A stretch of 64,000 nt of DNA from Circinella minor (GCA_016758965.1 JAEPRB010000150.1:1-64000), one strand, 5' to 3'. Positions 26,166 to 39,500 are shown, numbered from the stretch's first letter. Notes: generated by a model not told the origin, from the sequence alone. Program-made: numbers and translations.

Positions 26166-26341
26166 ACTATAGTCTTGGTTATAAAATATGTAAATATGTC
26201 TGCTTAATAATGCTGCGGGACAATTACAAAAAATTTTTGTGGTCAATGCAAAAAAAAAAAAGTGTTGAAAGCCTAAAGTTTTTGTTTACACTTGTTCTCC
26301 GCAACTTTTTTTTTTTTTTTTGTTAGGACAACAACTAAAAA
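25914..26341. promoter_or_regulatory. Divergent intergenic region, AKR and Mex67-like genes
   Basis: 428 bp that must contain both promoters. It holds a (GA)n tract (26127-26161), a C9A12-type homopolymer junction near 26022-26042 and a T-run before the Mex67-like ATG. No specific factor site is recognised. Confidence 0.4.
26127..26161. repeat. (GA)n microsatellite
   Basis: Simple GA repeat of about 17 units in the divergent promoter region. GA tracts often exclude nucleosomes, which might matter here, but this is only positional inference. Confidence 0.85.
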
Positions 26342-28801
26342 ATGAATAAAGATCAACAAAATGAAGCCCCTCGAGGCCTCATGGCCATGTTTGGTGGTAT
26401 TTCCTCAAAGAAAACAAATGAAACTACAACTAAAAAAACAACAACGACAACGATCAATAAAAAAGAAGAAGAAATGAGTTCTTCTAATCGTCGAGGGGGT
26501 GGTGCAATGAAAACAAGTCGTAAAGAAAGACGATCATTAGCTCTTCGAGCACAACAACCAGGTCGTGTTGTTACTGTTACTTCAAGTCCTGTTGAAACCA
26601 AAAAAGTACAACAAATGGAAGACGATGATATTGCAATGGGAGGAACTGGTAAAAAACAAAAAAAGAAACGTTTGTAAGTAAAAATTTTTTTTTTCTTTGA
26701 TCAAGAGATTTGTTTAGCTAATAAAAAAGAAATTTATTATTTTAGTTCACCTTATAATAGCAGACAAAGAGCACAACATGTTCAAGTCAAACAATCGAAT
26801 AAACCTATTGAAAAAATAGATATTTTAGTATGTAATAATAGAAAACATAATAATAATAATAATAAGATTATTAATTTATTTTTATTTAAAAAGGTAGGTG
26901 GATTTGCTCCTGGATCAGAACATAATGTTATACCTTATCTTCAACAAAAATCAAAAAAACAATGGATACCATTGGATGTTAAAGTAGATCAAGGACAAAT
27001 GTTATTAAGTGTAGATGGTCCTACAATTGCTCATTCAATTATTCGTTTGAATGGTTATATTTATGGCACACAACCAGTAAGTATATTCTTTATATAATAA
27101 ATACTTGAATGATTACTAATTCATATGATATATATATATATATATATATATAGCTTCAAATTCGTTTATTTAATGAATCTACTTCTTTATCTGGTTTTGA
27201 CAAGAATGAATTACCATCTAATTTGACACCTAAAAAGACTTCAACAATGGATACATTACGTGATTTCTTACGTTCACGATGGAATGCTGAAGGACATTAT
27301 TTAAATTTAGATGATATGGCATCTGATGCTAGTTTAAAAAAAGCACAAATTCGTCCTCCAGGAGCTAATAATGCATCTCCCACAGTAGGGCCTGCATTAA
27401 TGAAATTAGCAGGTGAAATGTTTGAAAATGTTATATCTATTTCATTTGCAAATAATCGTTTTCGAAATGTTCAGCAAGTTTCAACCATGACACAATTTCT
27501 TCCAAATATTCGAAATTTATCATTAGAAAATAATGTCATTACATCCTTTTCTGGATTAGATGCTATTTGTGGATCAGGCAAATTGAAACATTTACGTGAA
27601 TTAGTATTACGTGGTAATCCATTAAAAGAATCCGAAGTTAAGCAACGTGGTGACAATCGTGGTTATGTGAGGTAAAGAAAGAAAGAAAGAAAAAGAAAAG
27701 AAAAAGAAAGGTTTAACTAAAACAACTTTAAAAAGAAATGCTGTAAAACAATTCCCATCATTAGAATTACTTGATGGTGAACTCGTATCATTATCTGAAG
27801 AAGAAAAACAAATGATACAAAAGACTAGAAGAATCCTTCCTTTAGGAACTCAACCTTTCTTTTTTGATAATGAGAATAGTCAAAAAGTAGCCTATGAATT
27901 TTTAACAAGGTAAAAAAAAAAAAAAAAAAACTATATATTTTAAATTTTAATTAGTTAACTAATAATAATAATAATAGATTTTTACAATTATTTGACACGG
28001 ATCGAGCAACCTTAGTGTTGATCTATGATTCAACAGCCACGTTTTCAATTAGTACATTATTAAAATTGCGTAATGCTAAAAAGAAGGTGCGAGGAAGACA
28101 AAAACAGAGATTAATGGAGGATGATGATACCAAAATGAGTTGGACTGATTTGAATCGAAATTTAACAAAGAATTCATCAAGTATGTGTGTGTGTGTTTTT
28201 TTTTTAATATTCCAAAGGACTGGGTGGGTGGGGGGGAAATTAAGAATGGATTTCTTTTTATGGTAACCAACCTTAATTTATTTTATTTATATTTATATTT
28301 ATATTTTAGAGTCGAAGCATTTATATTCTGGACCTGAAATGATCGGCACTGTGCTTCAAAAATTACCAACAACTATTCATGATCTTTCACAACCAAAAGA
28401 TTTTATTGTAGATGCTTTTCAATATCCATTAGGGATTAATAAAACTGTACTACAAGTTACAATTCACGGAGAATTCAAAGAAGGTAATCACTCCAGAAAT
28501 TTGTTTTCCATATTGATTCTTTTTGACACGCGTTACAAAAGATTTAATTATAATTTTTTTTTTTTTTGTGTAGCCGATAATCCATTACCATATTCGTTTG
28601 ATCGTACATTTCTTCTTTTACCTGCTCCATCAGGGTCACCGTAAGTAACCCCTTTTTTTTTTTTTAGTTGTCTCAAAATATAAAAACATTAATTATTTTT
28701 TTATTAGTGCTGCAACGATGGGTAGTCCATATTCTGTATTGTCAGATATGTTATATATTAAAGATTATTGTTCAATAACAAATCGAATAGGATCAGATTA
28801 A
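26342..28801 (+). CDS. mRNA export factor, Mex67/NXF family, no UBA tail
   Basis: Nuclear mRNA export receptor family. Order: a basic, low-complexity N-terminus with KKQKKKR and RRSLALRAQQPGR; an RRM-like part (FAPGSEHNVIPYLQQ, IIRLNGYIYGTQPLQIRL); a leucine-rich repeat domain (ISFANNRFRNVQQV, NIRNLSLENNVITSF, LRELVLRGNPL); the FPSLELLDGE linker typical of the family; then an NTF2-like domain (YEFLTRFLQLFDTDRATLVLIYD ... TVLQKLPTTIHDL ... VLQVTIHGEF ... FDRTFLLLPAP ... SDMLYIKDY). The reading ends CSITNRIGSD at 28801, immediately after the NTF2-like fold. The C-terminal UBA-like domain that binds FG-nucleoporins is absent, and nothing like it is found downstream. It is either a truncated paralog or a lineage form relying on the NTF2-like/Mtr2 surface. 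Confidence 0.9.
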
Positions 28802-29106
28802 AATTAATAAAAGGGTTATTATTAATTTGATATCTTAATTGATTTAATGACGATAAAAAAAAAAAAGTTAATTTGAAGATGCATATCCTATATTTCTACA
28901 ATTAGAATAGTTTAGCGGTAAACGAAAAAAAAAAAAGTTTTTTTTTTTTAATGGTCCGTTATTATTAAAAAATAAAAATCTAATTTATAAAACAATAACA
29001 ATAAAATAGAATAAATATAATAATAAGAAGAAGAAGAAGAATAGTAATAGTAATAGTAATAGTAATAGTAATAGTAATAGTAATAGTAATAATAATAGTG
29101 ATAATA

Positions 29107-29142
<36 letters not shown>

Positions 29143-29746
29143 GTAGTTATTATAAATGTCAATTGATATAGTAAAAAATTATTATTATTGCCAATTAAGA
29201 AAAGTCAAGAAAATTGGATCGGGGGTTGGAGAAGTTGTTTATAATAATAACATCTCCTTTTTATTTTTTTATTTCTATTTCTATCAAGTAATATTCAAAC
29301 TATATTATTTTCATATCTTTTTGTTGTTGTTGTTGTTGTTATTATTAAATGATATAGTAAAAAAAAAAATGCGCGCGCAAAAATAAATATTATAATAAAA
29401 TACAATCCCAATAACATAAAAAAAACAACACAAGGTTTTTCAGAAAAAAAAAAAAAAAGATGCGTTAAAATGCGCCAACAGACCACAAATAGTTAATTAA
29501 AGTGCGTAACGAGTAGTTACGGGTATGGTGGCACATGAACTATGGAACCCCAATAATGCAATCAATTATTATTATAGTAAATCTATGATTTATTATTTTC
29601 TTTCTCCTCCTTTTTTTTTTTTTTTTGGCCTTTCCTTTCTTTTTTTATTTCTTTTCTTACAATTTATCGTCAATAATAATAATAATCCAAATTATTATTT
29701 TATAACTTGAATACTTTAATACAACTTTTCTTCTTCTTTCTTTCTC

Positions 29747-29778
<32 letters not shown>

Positions 29779-29811
29779 TACTCCTAACAAACAACGCGAT
29801 ATATAATAATT
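28802..29811. other. Intergenic with trinucleotide-type repeats
   Basis: About 1 kb. It contains A-runs, a long (TAATAG)n/(TAATAA)n array and a T-run of about 22 just before the next ATG. No UBA-like coding exon for the upstream Mex67-like gene was found in any frame. No other gene is supportable. Confidence 0.55.
29038..29150. repeat. (TAATAG)n / (TAA)n simple repeat
   Basis: About 110 bp of TAATAG units grading into TAA units. It gives spurious open frames of Ile-Thr repeats on the minus strand. Confidence 0.9.
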
Positions 29812-30533
29812 ATGAAAATCAGGACCCTCACTCTTGGTGAATATGGATCACCACCTACTCCTTTTTGTCTCTATTTATTTCCGACACCATTAACACCTCC
29901 ATTAACTTCACCACCATTTTCAACTGATAAAGATTCTCATTTTCATTTCTTATGTCTTGAAGATCTTGATACACTCTTTTTCGTTGACAATCACGATACA
30001 ATAATCAATAACGAACGAAAAAGTAGACGATTATTAGCTACTTTATTTGAACAACATCCTGCTTGGTTTTGCAAGGATCAATCTACAGGTCGTTCTTATT
30101 TAATGACTCAAGCAGTAGCTCATATTGCATCACAACTTCAAATTGATTCTTTAGTTAATTTATGTCGTTTAACTGAAGATGAATTATTTGGAGGTAAAGC
30201 AATTGAATTATTACGACATCATACTATGTTAGATACATCATCCTTATTATTATCACCAACCACATCACCCTTATCATCATCTTCACCGCGAAGAGGTATT
30301 CTTCATGAACAAGAATTTGTACCTACACGACTGCTGGACGGTCATGAAAAATTTTATTCGACAAGTGATGATGTTACTATGGCACCTATTAAAGAAGAAC
30401 CTCAATCACCCATGATTTTATTATCTCCACCTTCAGTAAATGATTCTATACCATATGATCCATGTAGAGATGATGTTGCAGATAATAGGTAAGGAGGATA
30501 TTATATGTTTTACATTATTTCAAAAAAAAGGAG

Positions 30534-30569
<36 letters not shown>

Positions 30570-31896
30570 AAACTTTATATACATTACATACATATAAAGA
30601 GAATAGCATTCCGTTTTTTTTTTTTAAAAAAAAGGGGGGGGTGAGGAGAAGAGAGGAAAAAATCTCTTGTGTGTATGTGTATTCCGAAAAAGGGGATGAT
30701 TATATATTTCTTTTGTGCATCATTGAAAACTCATGGTCTGTGTCACACTTTATCTTTTTTTAAACAGGAACCGCCTGTCATCTATGCCACGTTCTTCTCC
30801 GCCAACAACAGCAGCAACAACAACAACAACAACCACAGTCGTGTCTTCTACTAGTACACCAACACACGAAAATAATGTTAACAATAGCGAGAATGCAATG
30901 ACAGATCCTCATTTACAACTTCCTAAACCTTCTTCACTTCTTTTGAAACGTTCAGCTGGTCAACAACACCATAAAGCACCTACCAATCTAACTATTTTTA
31001 CACCATCTTATGCTAATGGAACTGATGCAACAAGCATTCGTTCAGCTCCATTACGTCCGCGTTCAAAACAGAATGGTAATAGTAATAATACAGGGGGTCA
31101 TTTATTACAACAAAGACACCAATCGAATACTCAACATCGTATTGTAAAACCAAATACTGTGAAAAAACATCAACAACGACCACCTGCTACAGCTGCACCC
31201 TGGCAACGACAAGGAGTACCACAAACTGAATTTCCTAGTCCACCTATTGTTCCTTCACAACAACGTTGTCCACCACCTTATTTACGTACAGCTACTTTTC
31301 CAAAGACTCCCATGACAACAGCCCATCCTCCACCACCACCCCATCATCATCATCATTATCATCAACAAGTGCCTGCTACGGCTGCTGTTGTTATGCCACC
31401 CCGTACCACCCTATCCAAAAAACAACAATTTTTACAACCTTTTGAAATGTTGTATGATAATATTGAACAAAGTAGACATTTAAAAACCACTTTGGATGAT
31501 CAAATTCGTCGTAGTTCTTCACTTATTCAAACATTACAATCATCGAGTACAATGGTAGAAGCTTTAGTTCGAAGACATGTTCGTGATGCAATGCAACAAC
31601 AATTACAAGAATATAGTCATCGTGTGGAATGGTTGGAAAAACGTATGTTGAAAAGTAATCGTCGTCAACAACAACAACAACTACAACGTAGTCGACAAAG
31701 TAGTAGTAGCATGAATGAAGCGGTAGGAGAACAAGATCATCAGGATAATCGTACTATGACAGCATCACCTCCTCTTCCTTCTTCTTCTTCTACGACTAGT
31801 AGTAACAATGGTAATAACCAACAAATGGGTCATGTACTATCGGAACTATTGGATCGACTTGATCGATTAGAAACCAAGATTGATTCAAAACATTAA
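29812..31896 (+). CDS. Unidentified Ser/Pro/Gln-rich protein
   Basis: Not recognised. Two exons (29812-30488 and about 30769-31896) join in phase (ADN-R-NRLSSMP) to give about 600 residues. The first 140 residues look folded: a Pro-rich start, then FLCLEDLDTLFFVDNHD, RRLLATLFEQHPAWF, AHIASQLQIDSL and LCRLTEDELFGGKAIELL. The middle is low-complexity (Ser, Thr, Gln, a His tract, Pro), with many S/T-P sites, including KEEPQSP. The C-terminus has a helical, probably coiled-coil part (FEMLYDNIEQSRHLKTTL to EWLEKRMLK) and a second helix LSELLDRLDRLETKID. The arrangement, with an acidic or low-complexity centre and coiled coil, suggests a regulatory or scaffold protein. No DNA-binding motif is seen. 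Confidence 0.8.
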
Positions 31897-32492
31897 AAAA
31901 TACCCTTTGTTTTTTTTTTTATCAATGACCACATAAAAAAAAAAACGTAATCATCCCATCTTTTTTTTATATAAAAAACACCTCCTTATTTTTTTTTTTT
32001 TTTTTTTTTTGTAATAACTCCTTATACCCCCATCTCCTCGTTTCTTTTTTCTTTTAGTTAACAAACTTCTTTTATCGTTATATACAAACCTTGTTTTTTT
32101 ATACACATTTACTACTACTACTACTACTACTATTTACTATCTACTTTATAGTCTTAATAATAATACATCAATAACTTCAACTTTTTATTTCATTACCAAA
32201 ATTGAACGGTATTGTCATGTATAGTTGTAGTATAGCATTCTGTTTCACACATAAAACTTTCCCTCCCCTCCCCCCCCCCAATACCTACTACTATTTATAA
32301 TACTAATAATAATAATAATAAAAAAAAATCCCCTTTTTTTTTTTTAATGATATCATAATAATAATAATAATGCACTTTATTTTTTTTTAATGTTATATAT
32401 CAATTTAATACGTATTTTAAAAGATTTGTTTCAATTTATGATATATGTATGTATACATCCTATTATATATATATTGTATATATCCATTCCCA
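31897..32492. other. Intergenic between convergent genes
   Basis: About 600 bp shared by the 3' ends of the two flanking genes. It is built of T-runs, TAC and TAA repeats and contains no supportable gene. Confidence 0.5.
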
Positions 32493-33409
32493 TTAAAACC
32501 ATCCATCATCCTCCTAAAAATAATTATATTATTTATGTTACGTACATATATATTTTTTGTGCATTTTTAGAAATTGATAAAATAATATTTGTGTAACGTT
32601 TGCATAAAAGAATGAAATTTTTACCTCGGGGGGTGGTGGTGGACGACCATATTCAAGTGCTTCATTTTCTCGTTGAAGTTCTTCAATTTCTTCGTTTTGA
32701 TGTTCTTCATGATTGACAAATTCTGAAATTCCATATCCTGCTAACCCTGCTACTGCTGCAGCTCCTGCTAATTTCATACCATTAGACATACCTTTCTTTG
32801 GCTGTTGTTGTTGTTCTGATTGTCCTGGGTATCCTTGTTGATAGGTTTGTTGTTGTTGTGGATAAGATCCTCGTTGATCATAACCTTGTTGTGGAGGTGC
32901 TCCATAGGGTTGTTGTGATGGATAACCTTGTTGATAACCTTGTTGTGGATATTGACCTTGTGAATTATAATAATTACTTTGAGGTGGTGGTTGCGGGTAA
33001 CCTCCTTGTGATTGTGGTGGATAACTTGGATAACTTCTTTGTTGTTGATTAGAATAATTATCTTGAGGTGGTGGCTGTGGGTAACCTCCTTGTTGTTGAT
33101 AAGGTGGCGGAAGAGGAGGAGGAGGAAGCTTCATTCGTGGATCTTCCCATGTAGTGGATTGATTATTAAGGTCTACAAAGTATCTGTATTTATGTTATAT
33201 AATCATCATCATTATATAAGTAAAAACCCAAAAGTACATTTTATATTTTGTTTGTATATGTATATGTATTATAATCTATTATGAATGCATGTAAAAAGCT
33301 TACGGTCGACCATCTGGAGCTCGTCTTTCTTCCCAACCTATATTATTTATAAAAAAAAAAAGAAATATTAATTAAATGTAAAATAAAATAAATTATCCCT
33401 ACTATACAT

Positions 33410-33452
<43 letters not shown>

Positions 33453-33509
33453 GACTAATGCAAGACATTTTTTGTATTGTTATTTACCTGGTGGAAGTGG
33501 TGAAGACAT
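32493..33509 (-). CDS. WW-domain, glycine-rich-segment protein, copy 1
   Basis: Four exons (33509-33488, 33337-33304, 33183-32625, 32513-32493) sum to 211 residues. The N-terminus is a WW domain (LPPG-WEERRAPDGRPYFVDL ... TTWEDPR) that would bind Pro-rich peptides. Next comes a low-complexity run of [18 protein letters not shown] and related repeats, then a conserved glycine-rich block ([21 protein letters not shown]), then a short acidic coiled coil (EEIEELQRENEALEY). The final 21-bp exon encodes EDDGWF and a stop, matching the G-W-F end of its neighbour, which strongly supports that exon. It is tandem with a paralog at 35090-36514. The Gly/Ala block looks like a short membrane or glycine-zipper segment. 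Function unknown. Confidence 0.88.
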
Positions 33510-35089
33510 TTTAAAAGTGATGGAAAAGAAGATGGAAAAGTTTCAAAGGATGAAATATATTTTTTTTAGTTCGATATTTATGCACAGAGGGTGCCTATTT
33601 TGTAGCAATGAAATTTGACGGGTAAAAGAAAACTCTCTCATTTATATATATAAAGTCTTATCAATTCATTTCAAGTCCTCTGGTTTTTTTTTTTTTATGT
33701 ATTTATTTTTATCCAATATATATATATATATATATGCTATTTTGTTTCATAACTGATTTTTTTTTTGCTTTTCTACCTATAATAAAAGTACATTATTATG
33801 GATAACGTCATAAAGCAAGTTAATTAAACCCAGCAAAAATAAATATAAATAAAAAGTAAATCGGTGATAAAGTTCTTGGCAATTATTTTTCCATAAATAG
33901 TGAATTTATTGCAAGAGCAAAACAGTCGTTTGACTTAACACGTGTCATGTAATACTATGCAACGGGTCGTTCCTGAAATTTATTATGTTATAGAACTTGC
34001 TGGTTTTTTTGTTGTTGTTGGTATGAACCTTCTCTTATTACTTTCTTTTTTAATTACTTTATATTACTAACAAAAGAATACAAAATTAACTCTAGTACAT
34101 AAATAATTAAATAAATTGATGATATATTGGCATAAATAATAACTTGTAATTAATGCGATTCAATAAAAATTACAGGCTTCTTCCGAGTTTTGGGGCGAAC
34201 CAACCGTTACAACTTGGTGGCTACGCTTTTTTTTTAATTTGGAGTGTGGATGAATTTCTTATATGAATGGGGTTTCATGTATATTTTGTATTATAAAATC
34301 AGCCATGAGTATAAATCCATCACCACAAATTATAAGGTGTTGTCATCCAAGTGGCTCACCTAAAATTAAGAGAGAGAAAAAAAAATCCTGTATAGAACAT
34401 CAGTCAATTGAATGGATGGATGTGGTGCCAGAAGTAAATTGCATGTTCTCAAGAAATAAACCTTGCTTGTTTTCCTATCTTAATTTAATATCACTTTTTT
34501 TTTTTTTCTCATTTCATAAAATAAAACTTTATGTTTAAAGCCCATGGCTTTACCAGCCATGACTACGATTTAACTAATCAAAGCCCCTTCCGCATCTCAA
34601 AAAAGAAAAGGAAAACGCTGCGCAACAACATGTAATGGCTTAATAAGTAAGATTGTATTATATCGATTACTCAGTTAATGCATTAACTTGACTTTTCTTT
34701 TAAAAGAAATAAACAATAAGTTGTTACTGCAATGCAATGTAATATCTATAATACACTCGTTTTGTTGTTATGGAAAGTTTAATGTACAAGTAAATCGATA
34801 ATAAACATTGTACAAAAACACAATTTTTCCAACACGTGAACCTTTCTTCTTTTTTTTAACAAAAACTCCAAAAACAGCAACAGCCTGTTGTTATTATTAC
34901 CCTGCTTTCTCATTACCCAGACCAACCCACAACAATACAAGTATAAATCAATGTAGAGCTTGAAAACAAACAGTTTTTAATATCGTTTTCAGTAAAGTGT
35001 AAGAATTAAAAAAAAAAAAAAAACTTTTTTTTTTCTTCAGTAAGTTATTAGTTTAGATTATTGTTTGTTGGTCAATTATTGTTTATCTT
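33510..35089. other. Intergenic between the WW paralogs
   Basis: About 1.6 kb with a (TA)n tract near 33717-33734, T-runs and a small CATGGCT/AGCCATG hairpin near 34543-34561. No coding region, tRNA or other RNA gene could be supported. It includes the promoter of copy 1. Confidence 0.5.
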
Positions 35090-36514
35090 CTAAAACCATC
35101 CTTCATCTTGTTCCTCCTAATAAAAGAAAATATGTACAACATCACACCATTATTAGTATAAAAAATGAATGTAATAATCATCAGGTGAGTCTTATTATAA
35201 TAATGTATCCCCAGAAGAGAACTTACAGTAGTAACCTCGCCATCATTATCAATATGAGTAACAGTTACATCATCCCCGAAAAATCCTTCTTCACGTTCAA
35301 TAATTGTGGTACCTTCTTCATCTATAATACCAAATACATTAATATTATGTTGTTGTTGTTTTTTTCATACATTTCCACTCTTTCTTTTACTTTTGTTATA
35401 CTTACTTTCTTGAATAATTGTTTGATCTCCATCTTCGTTATTAATAATAGTTGTATTATTATAATCTTCAGGAGGTGGTTGAGAATAACCATAAGGTTGT
35501 TGCTCACCATAAGATTGGTCAGGATATGATTCGGGTGCTGGTGGAGGAGGAGCTTGTTGATAGTCGTGTTCTAAATTAAATGATAAATCCAATCAACAAA
35601 CAGAAAAAGTTTGTTATTTATTTACTACGTATACACATGATATCCCATAAAAAAACAAAACAAAGAACAAAAAAAAAAGCCAGGAGGGGGGGGGGACTTA
35701 CGTTGTTCCTGTTGTTGTTGTTGTTGTCGTTGAAGTTCTTCATTTTGACGTTGAAGTTCATCAATTTCTTCACTTTGTTCTTGTTCGTGATTTACAAATT
35801 CAGAAATACCATAACCTGCTAAACCAGCAACGGCAGCTGCACCAGCAATTTTCATTCCAGTGGACATACCACCTGATTTATGAGGTTGTTGTTGTTGTTG
35901 TTGACCAGGATAACTTCCTTGAGGTGGTTGTGGATAACCCCCTTGTTGTTGTCCTGGATAACCTTGGTATCCTCTTTGTTGTTGACCAGGATAACTACCT
36001 TGAGGTGGTGCTGGAGGATATCCTCCTTGTTGAGGAGGATAACCTTGATAACCTTGTTGAGGTGGAGCACCATATTGTTGTTGTGGAGGATAACCTTGGT
36101 ATCCTTGTTGGGGTGGGTATTGACCTTGTGGAGGATATTGTTGAGGTGGTGGAGGGCCACCATATTTTGAACGGGGATCTTCCCATGTAGTTGTCTGTGT
36201 TTGATGATTGATATAATAGCTTTTTTTTTTTTTGGTTGTTGATAAGAACATTAGTTCATGATTTTCTTTGTTCTTCCCGTCTTTTTTTTTTTTTGACTCT
36301 CTCCTTCTCCTTCTCATTTCTCATTATAGAACTCCATCCTTAATACTCGGCGGATAATACTTACTACCGACCGTCGGGTGCTTGACGGGCTTCCCAGCCT
36401 ATTGTTATTTGATATAATCAATATACATATATATTAAACATTGAAACAGTATCTATATATATATATAAGGGAGGGGGAAAACTATACAATACCTTGTGGT
36501 AACGGAGCAGACAT
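35090..36514 (-). CDS. WW-domain, glycine-rich-segment protein, copy 2
   Basis: Paralog of the gene at 32493-33509, with the same first two exon lengths (22 and 34 bp) and phases. It has a WW domain ([28 protein letters not shown]), a longer [10 protein letters not shown] / GSYPGQQQ repeat region, the same glycine-rich block ([21 protein letters not shown]), then a longer Gln-rich coiled coil. Two additional exons follow that copy 1 lacks: one with [17 protein letters not shown]... and [18 protein letters not shown] (about 35570-35406), and one with [23 protein letters not shown] (about 35321-35228). The last exon, 35116-35090, encodes EEQDEGWF and stop. The acidic beta-like part after the coil is thus present only here. 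Probably a tandem duplicate that diverged by exon gain or loss. Confidence 0.88.
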
Positions 36515-39500
36515 TAGATAAATATTATTTGTGTAAAGAAAGAAGAAAAGGTGTTTAAAATAGAATTATTTCCAAGTTGCTCAAAAAAAAAAAAAAAATA
36601 GGATTACGGGGTAATAAAAAAAAATGTGTACGTAGACCTGTTGTTCTTTAAATGGTAACTTGTCCATAATAAATCAAACATTTTTTGTTGCCTGGGTTCA
36701 ACATTTATTAAACTTTTCGGGGGCTCATGACAAGAAAAAAAAAAGTTTGGTAACGCCAATATAATAAGAAATGCCTGGACGCAGTTTGGGTTCCATTTTC
36801 CTTTTTAAATGACTTTTTACTTTTTTATTATTATTATTATTATTATTATTTTCGCTATAGACAACGACAACGTCTTTCATCATAATATAAATTATCACAT
36901 AAAAAGAAAGTAAATATTCTTAAACGTGGTTCTAATATTCTGAAAATAAATTATATAAGAAGGAGATTATATTATTTATTTAATAAGGTAAAACAAATTA
37001 GTTCATAAAAAATTATAACTTTATAAAATGATATTCCATTATTATTATTTGCGTGCATTAAGTGGGCGAATAGTAGTGGTGCAAATGCGCCATTTTCTCC
37101 GTCTTGTTAACAAAGATTTTTTTTTTACGCTTATATAAAAATCGGGTTACCAATAATAATAAAGACCAGGGAAGTCTCCACTTTTTTTTTTTTTTTTTTG
37201 AGCACGTTCCCCCTCCGTTTTTCCGTTAAACAAAAAACATAGTTTTTTTTTTTTTATTCTTGTTTCGATATTCTAAATAAATTAATTGATATTTTTCTTC
37301 CATTCTTATTTTATCATTTCAGAACGTGGTTATAAATAAAGAAATGAAAAAAAGTGGTATGTAATTTTCGCAGCATCACGTACTTTTAACTTTGTTTTTT
37401 GTTTTTTAAAGTAGCGATTTACCTGCTATATGTATCTTTTCTTGGCAACAGATATTATATATATATATATATTATGTAACACTGTTTTTCTCTTTTTTTT
37501 TTTTTTTTTTTGTTTTGTTGACATAAAATGATCATCGTACAAAAAAAAATGATGTGCCACGTACTCTATTTTATTATTACTAATATTGATGTTATTATAA
37601 CCTTTTGTTAACAAATAATATTCGATTTAACTTTGAAGACGCCACACTTCATGCGGTCTTTCGAGCATTAGTATATTTGTTACGAATTAAGTAGTAGGTT
37701 GTTGATGACGCGTTTGTGCCATCCTATTTATCATATGAGCTACTAACTGGGTAGTACTGTGCTATTTTGATAACATTTCAAATAATATAATAGGAACAAA
37801 CACGTGTAAATACCCATTCGATATGTACTTATGACACACTATATCATCAGATTAATAGTAGACCATCAAAGTAACTTTATGGGCTGAGTAGTGTGAAACA
37901 TGTTCATATTACTGCTCTATAATATAGGTGTTGCTTATATTCTTAATATGCAAAACATGTTTGGAAATGCAAAACTTCAAACAGAATATAATAATATAAC
38001 TCATCGGGGGAGGGGGAATATCACTTGGTATATTTTGTTAATAATGTATATAATAAAAAAAAACCATAAATATCAACGTTTCAGGACTGCAAGCAAAAAA
38101 GTCGTTTATAACTGTTCTACAAATATATTTTATGTACAACAGTAGCCATCATCGATTGGTTATCAATGATTCAATAGCAGGTTTTCTTTAAATGAAACTC
38201 TAATGGAATGCAGTTAAAGATGACTTGGAACGGTTACTGTTATCTTCTATTTCACTATGCATAATATTTCAATCTTGCGATGCTTTATAACAGGCACCAA
38301 TAAAGGACTTACTGTCGAGGGTTAGTAATAATATACGCAAAGAAACAAAACAAAAAGATCTCTTTGCTTCATGTTAATACGTATAAGGGGACATCATTAA
38401 GAAGTGTGAAGACGACTTTTGACACATCAAACTTGTTGAATCTGATTCATATTCCTTTTTTTTAAAAAAAAAAAACAAATACAGTAGATCAATGCTGTAC
38501 ACTTTATGGTTTTGAAAGTTTTCCTATTTATTCTATATCTGTTATTAATAATGGACTAGAAATGTAAAATAAAAATAATATGTAAAAGCAGTGTAGATCA
38601 AAGTTACGTAGAAACCAGGAAGACCCAAAAGTTCACAGACAAGAAAAGCTAAATGTATCAGAATTTCTTTGATTATTTGTGTCCAAGTTGAATGCTCTGT
38701 GCTCGATTATTCTTAACATGGCGGGAATCCATGTATATTACGCATATGTACGTATTATGAACAGTACAAAATGAAAATAATCGAGCGCAAATATAATACT
38801 GTATTCCGCACACGATGAAAAATCATCCTGCTGCAAGTTATTATGTATTAACCAATACGCAAAAGAGTTGGGCTTGGCTGTGTAACTTCTTTGCTATGAC
38901 AACAAATCTTCTACTAGGAGACCACGGTACGTAACATAGTGAAATATACATCAAATATCTTCGTTTACATATCGATAACCAGTAGCTAAATTATTAGTAG
39001 TAGACATTTGTCTTTCCATAAAAATAGAGGATGACTAACTTGCAGTCTATCTCGTTTAATTTTTTGTAGCCTATTCCATCGAACTTTTTTTAATACTGTA
39101 TGTAAAGACAAGTCTTTACTATTATATTGTTGCTATTTTTTTTTTTTTTTGATAATTTCTAAAATAAAATCATCAAGATAGTGAATTTTATTGTTACTGC
39201 ATGTGTTTTTACACTGCTATATACGTAACTCCATTTATATTATACTGTACGTACTAGTTTCTTTTCTAATTGTACTTCGATGCAATACCTCTTCCATTTT
39301 TTATGCTCTCTGCACAATTTTTTAAATTTTAAAAAGAAACTTTTATATTTTTTTTTTATACTTGTAATGCTCAATAATATCTGTTTTTTTGCTATTATTA
39401 TAAATATTATAATCGTCATTGATAAAGTGCGCACCAATATTAGCATCATTATTCATATCTATCGTGGTTGTAATTATTTTGTTATCGTCATTTATTATAT

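Noticed and set aside
28980..29162. Ile/Thr repeat open frame
   Set aside because: Translation of the (TAATAG)n simple repeat.
34263..34538. 91-codon plus-strand frame with several cysteines
   Set aside because: Ends in a Phe-run from a T homopolymer, has no splice partners and no recognisable motif.
34543..34561. CATGGCT..AGCCATG hairpin considered as a tRNA or terminator
   Set aside because: Stem of seven base pairs only, no tRNA boxes and no neighbouring gene ending there.
35852..36190. Several overlapping frames across the WW copy 2 repeats
   Set aside because: Shadows of the repetitive QGYPPQ coding DNA on both strands and frames.
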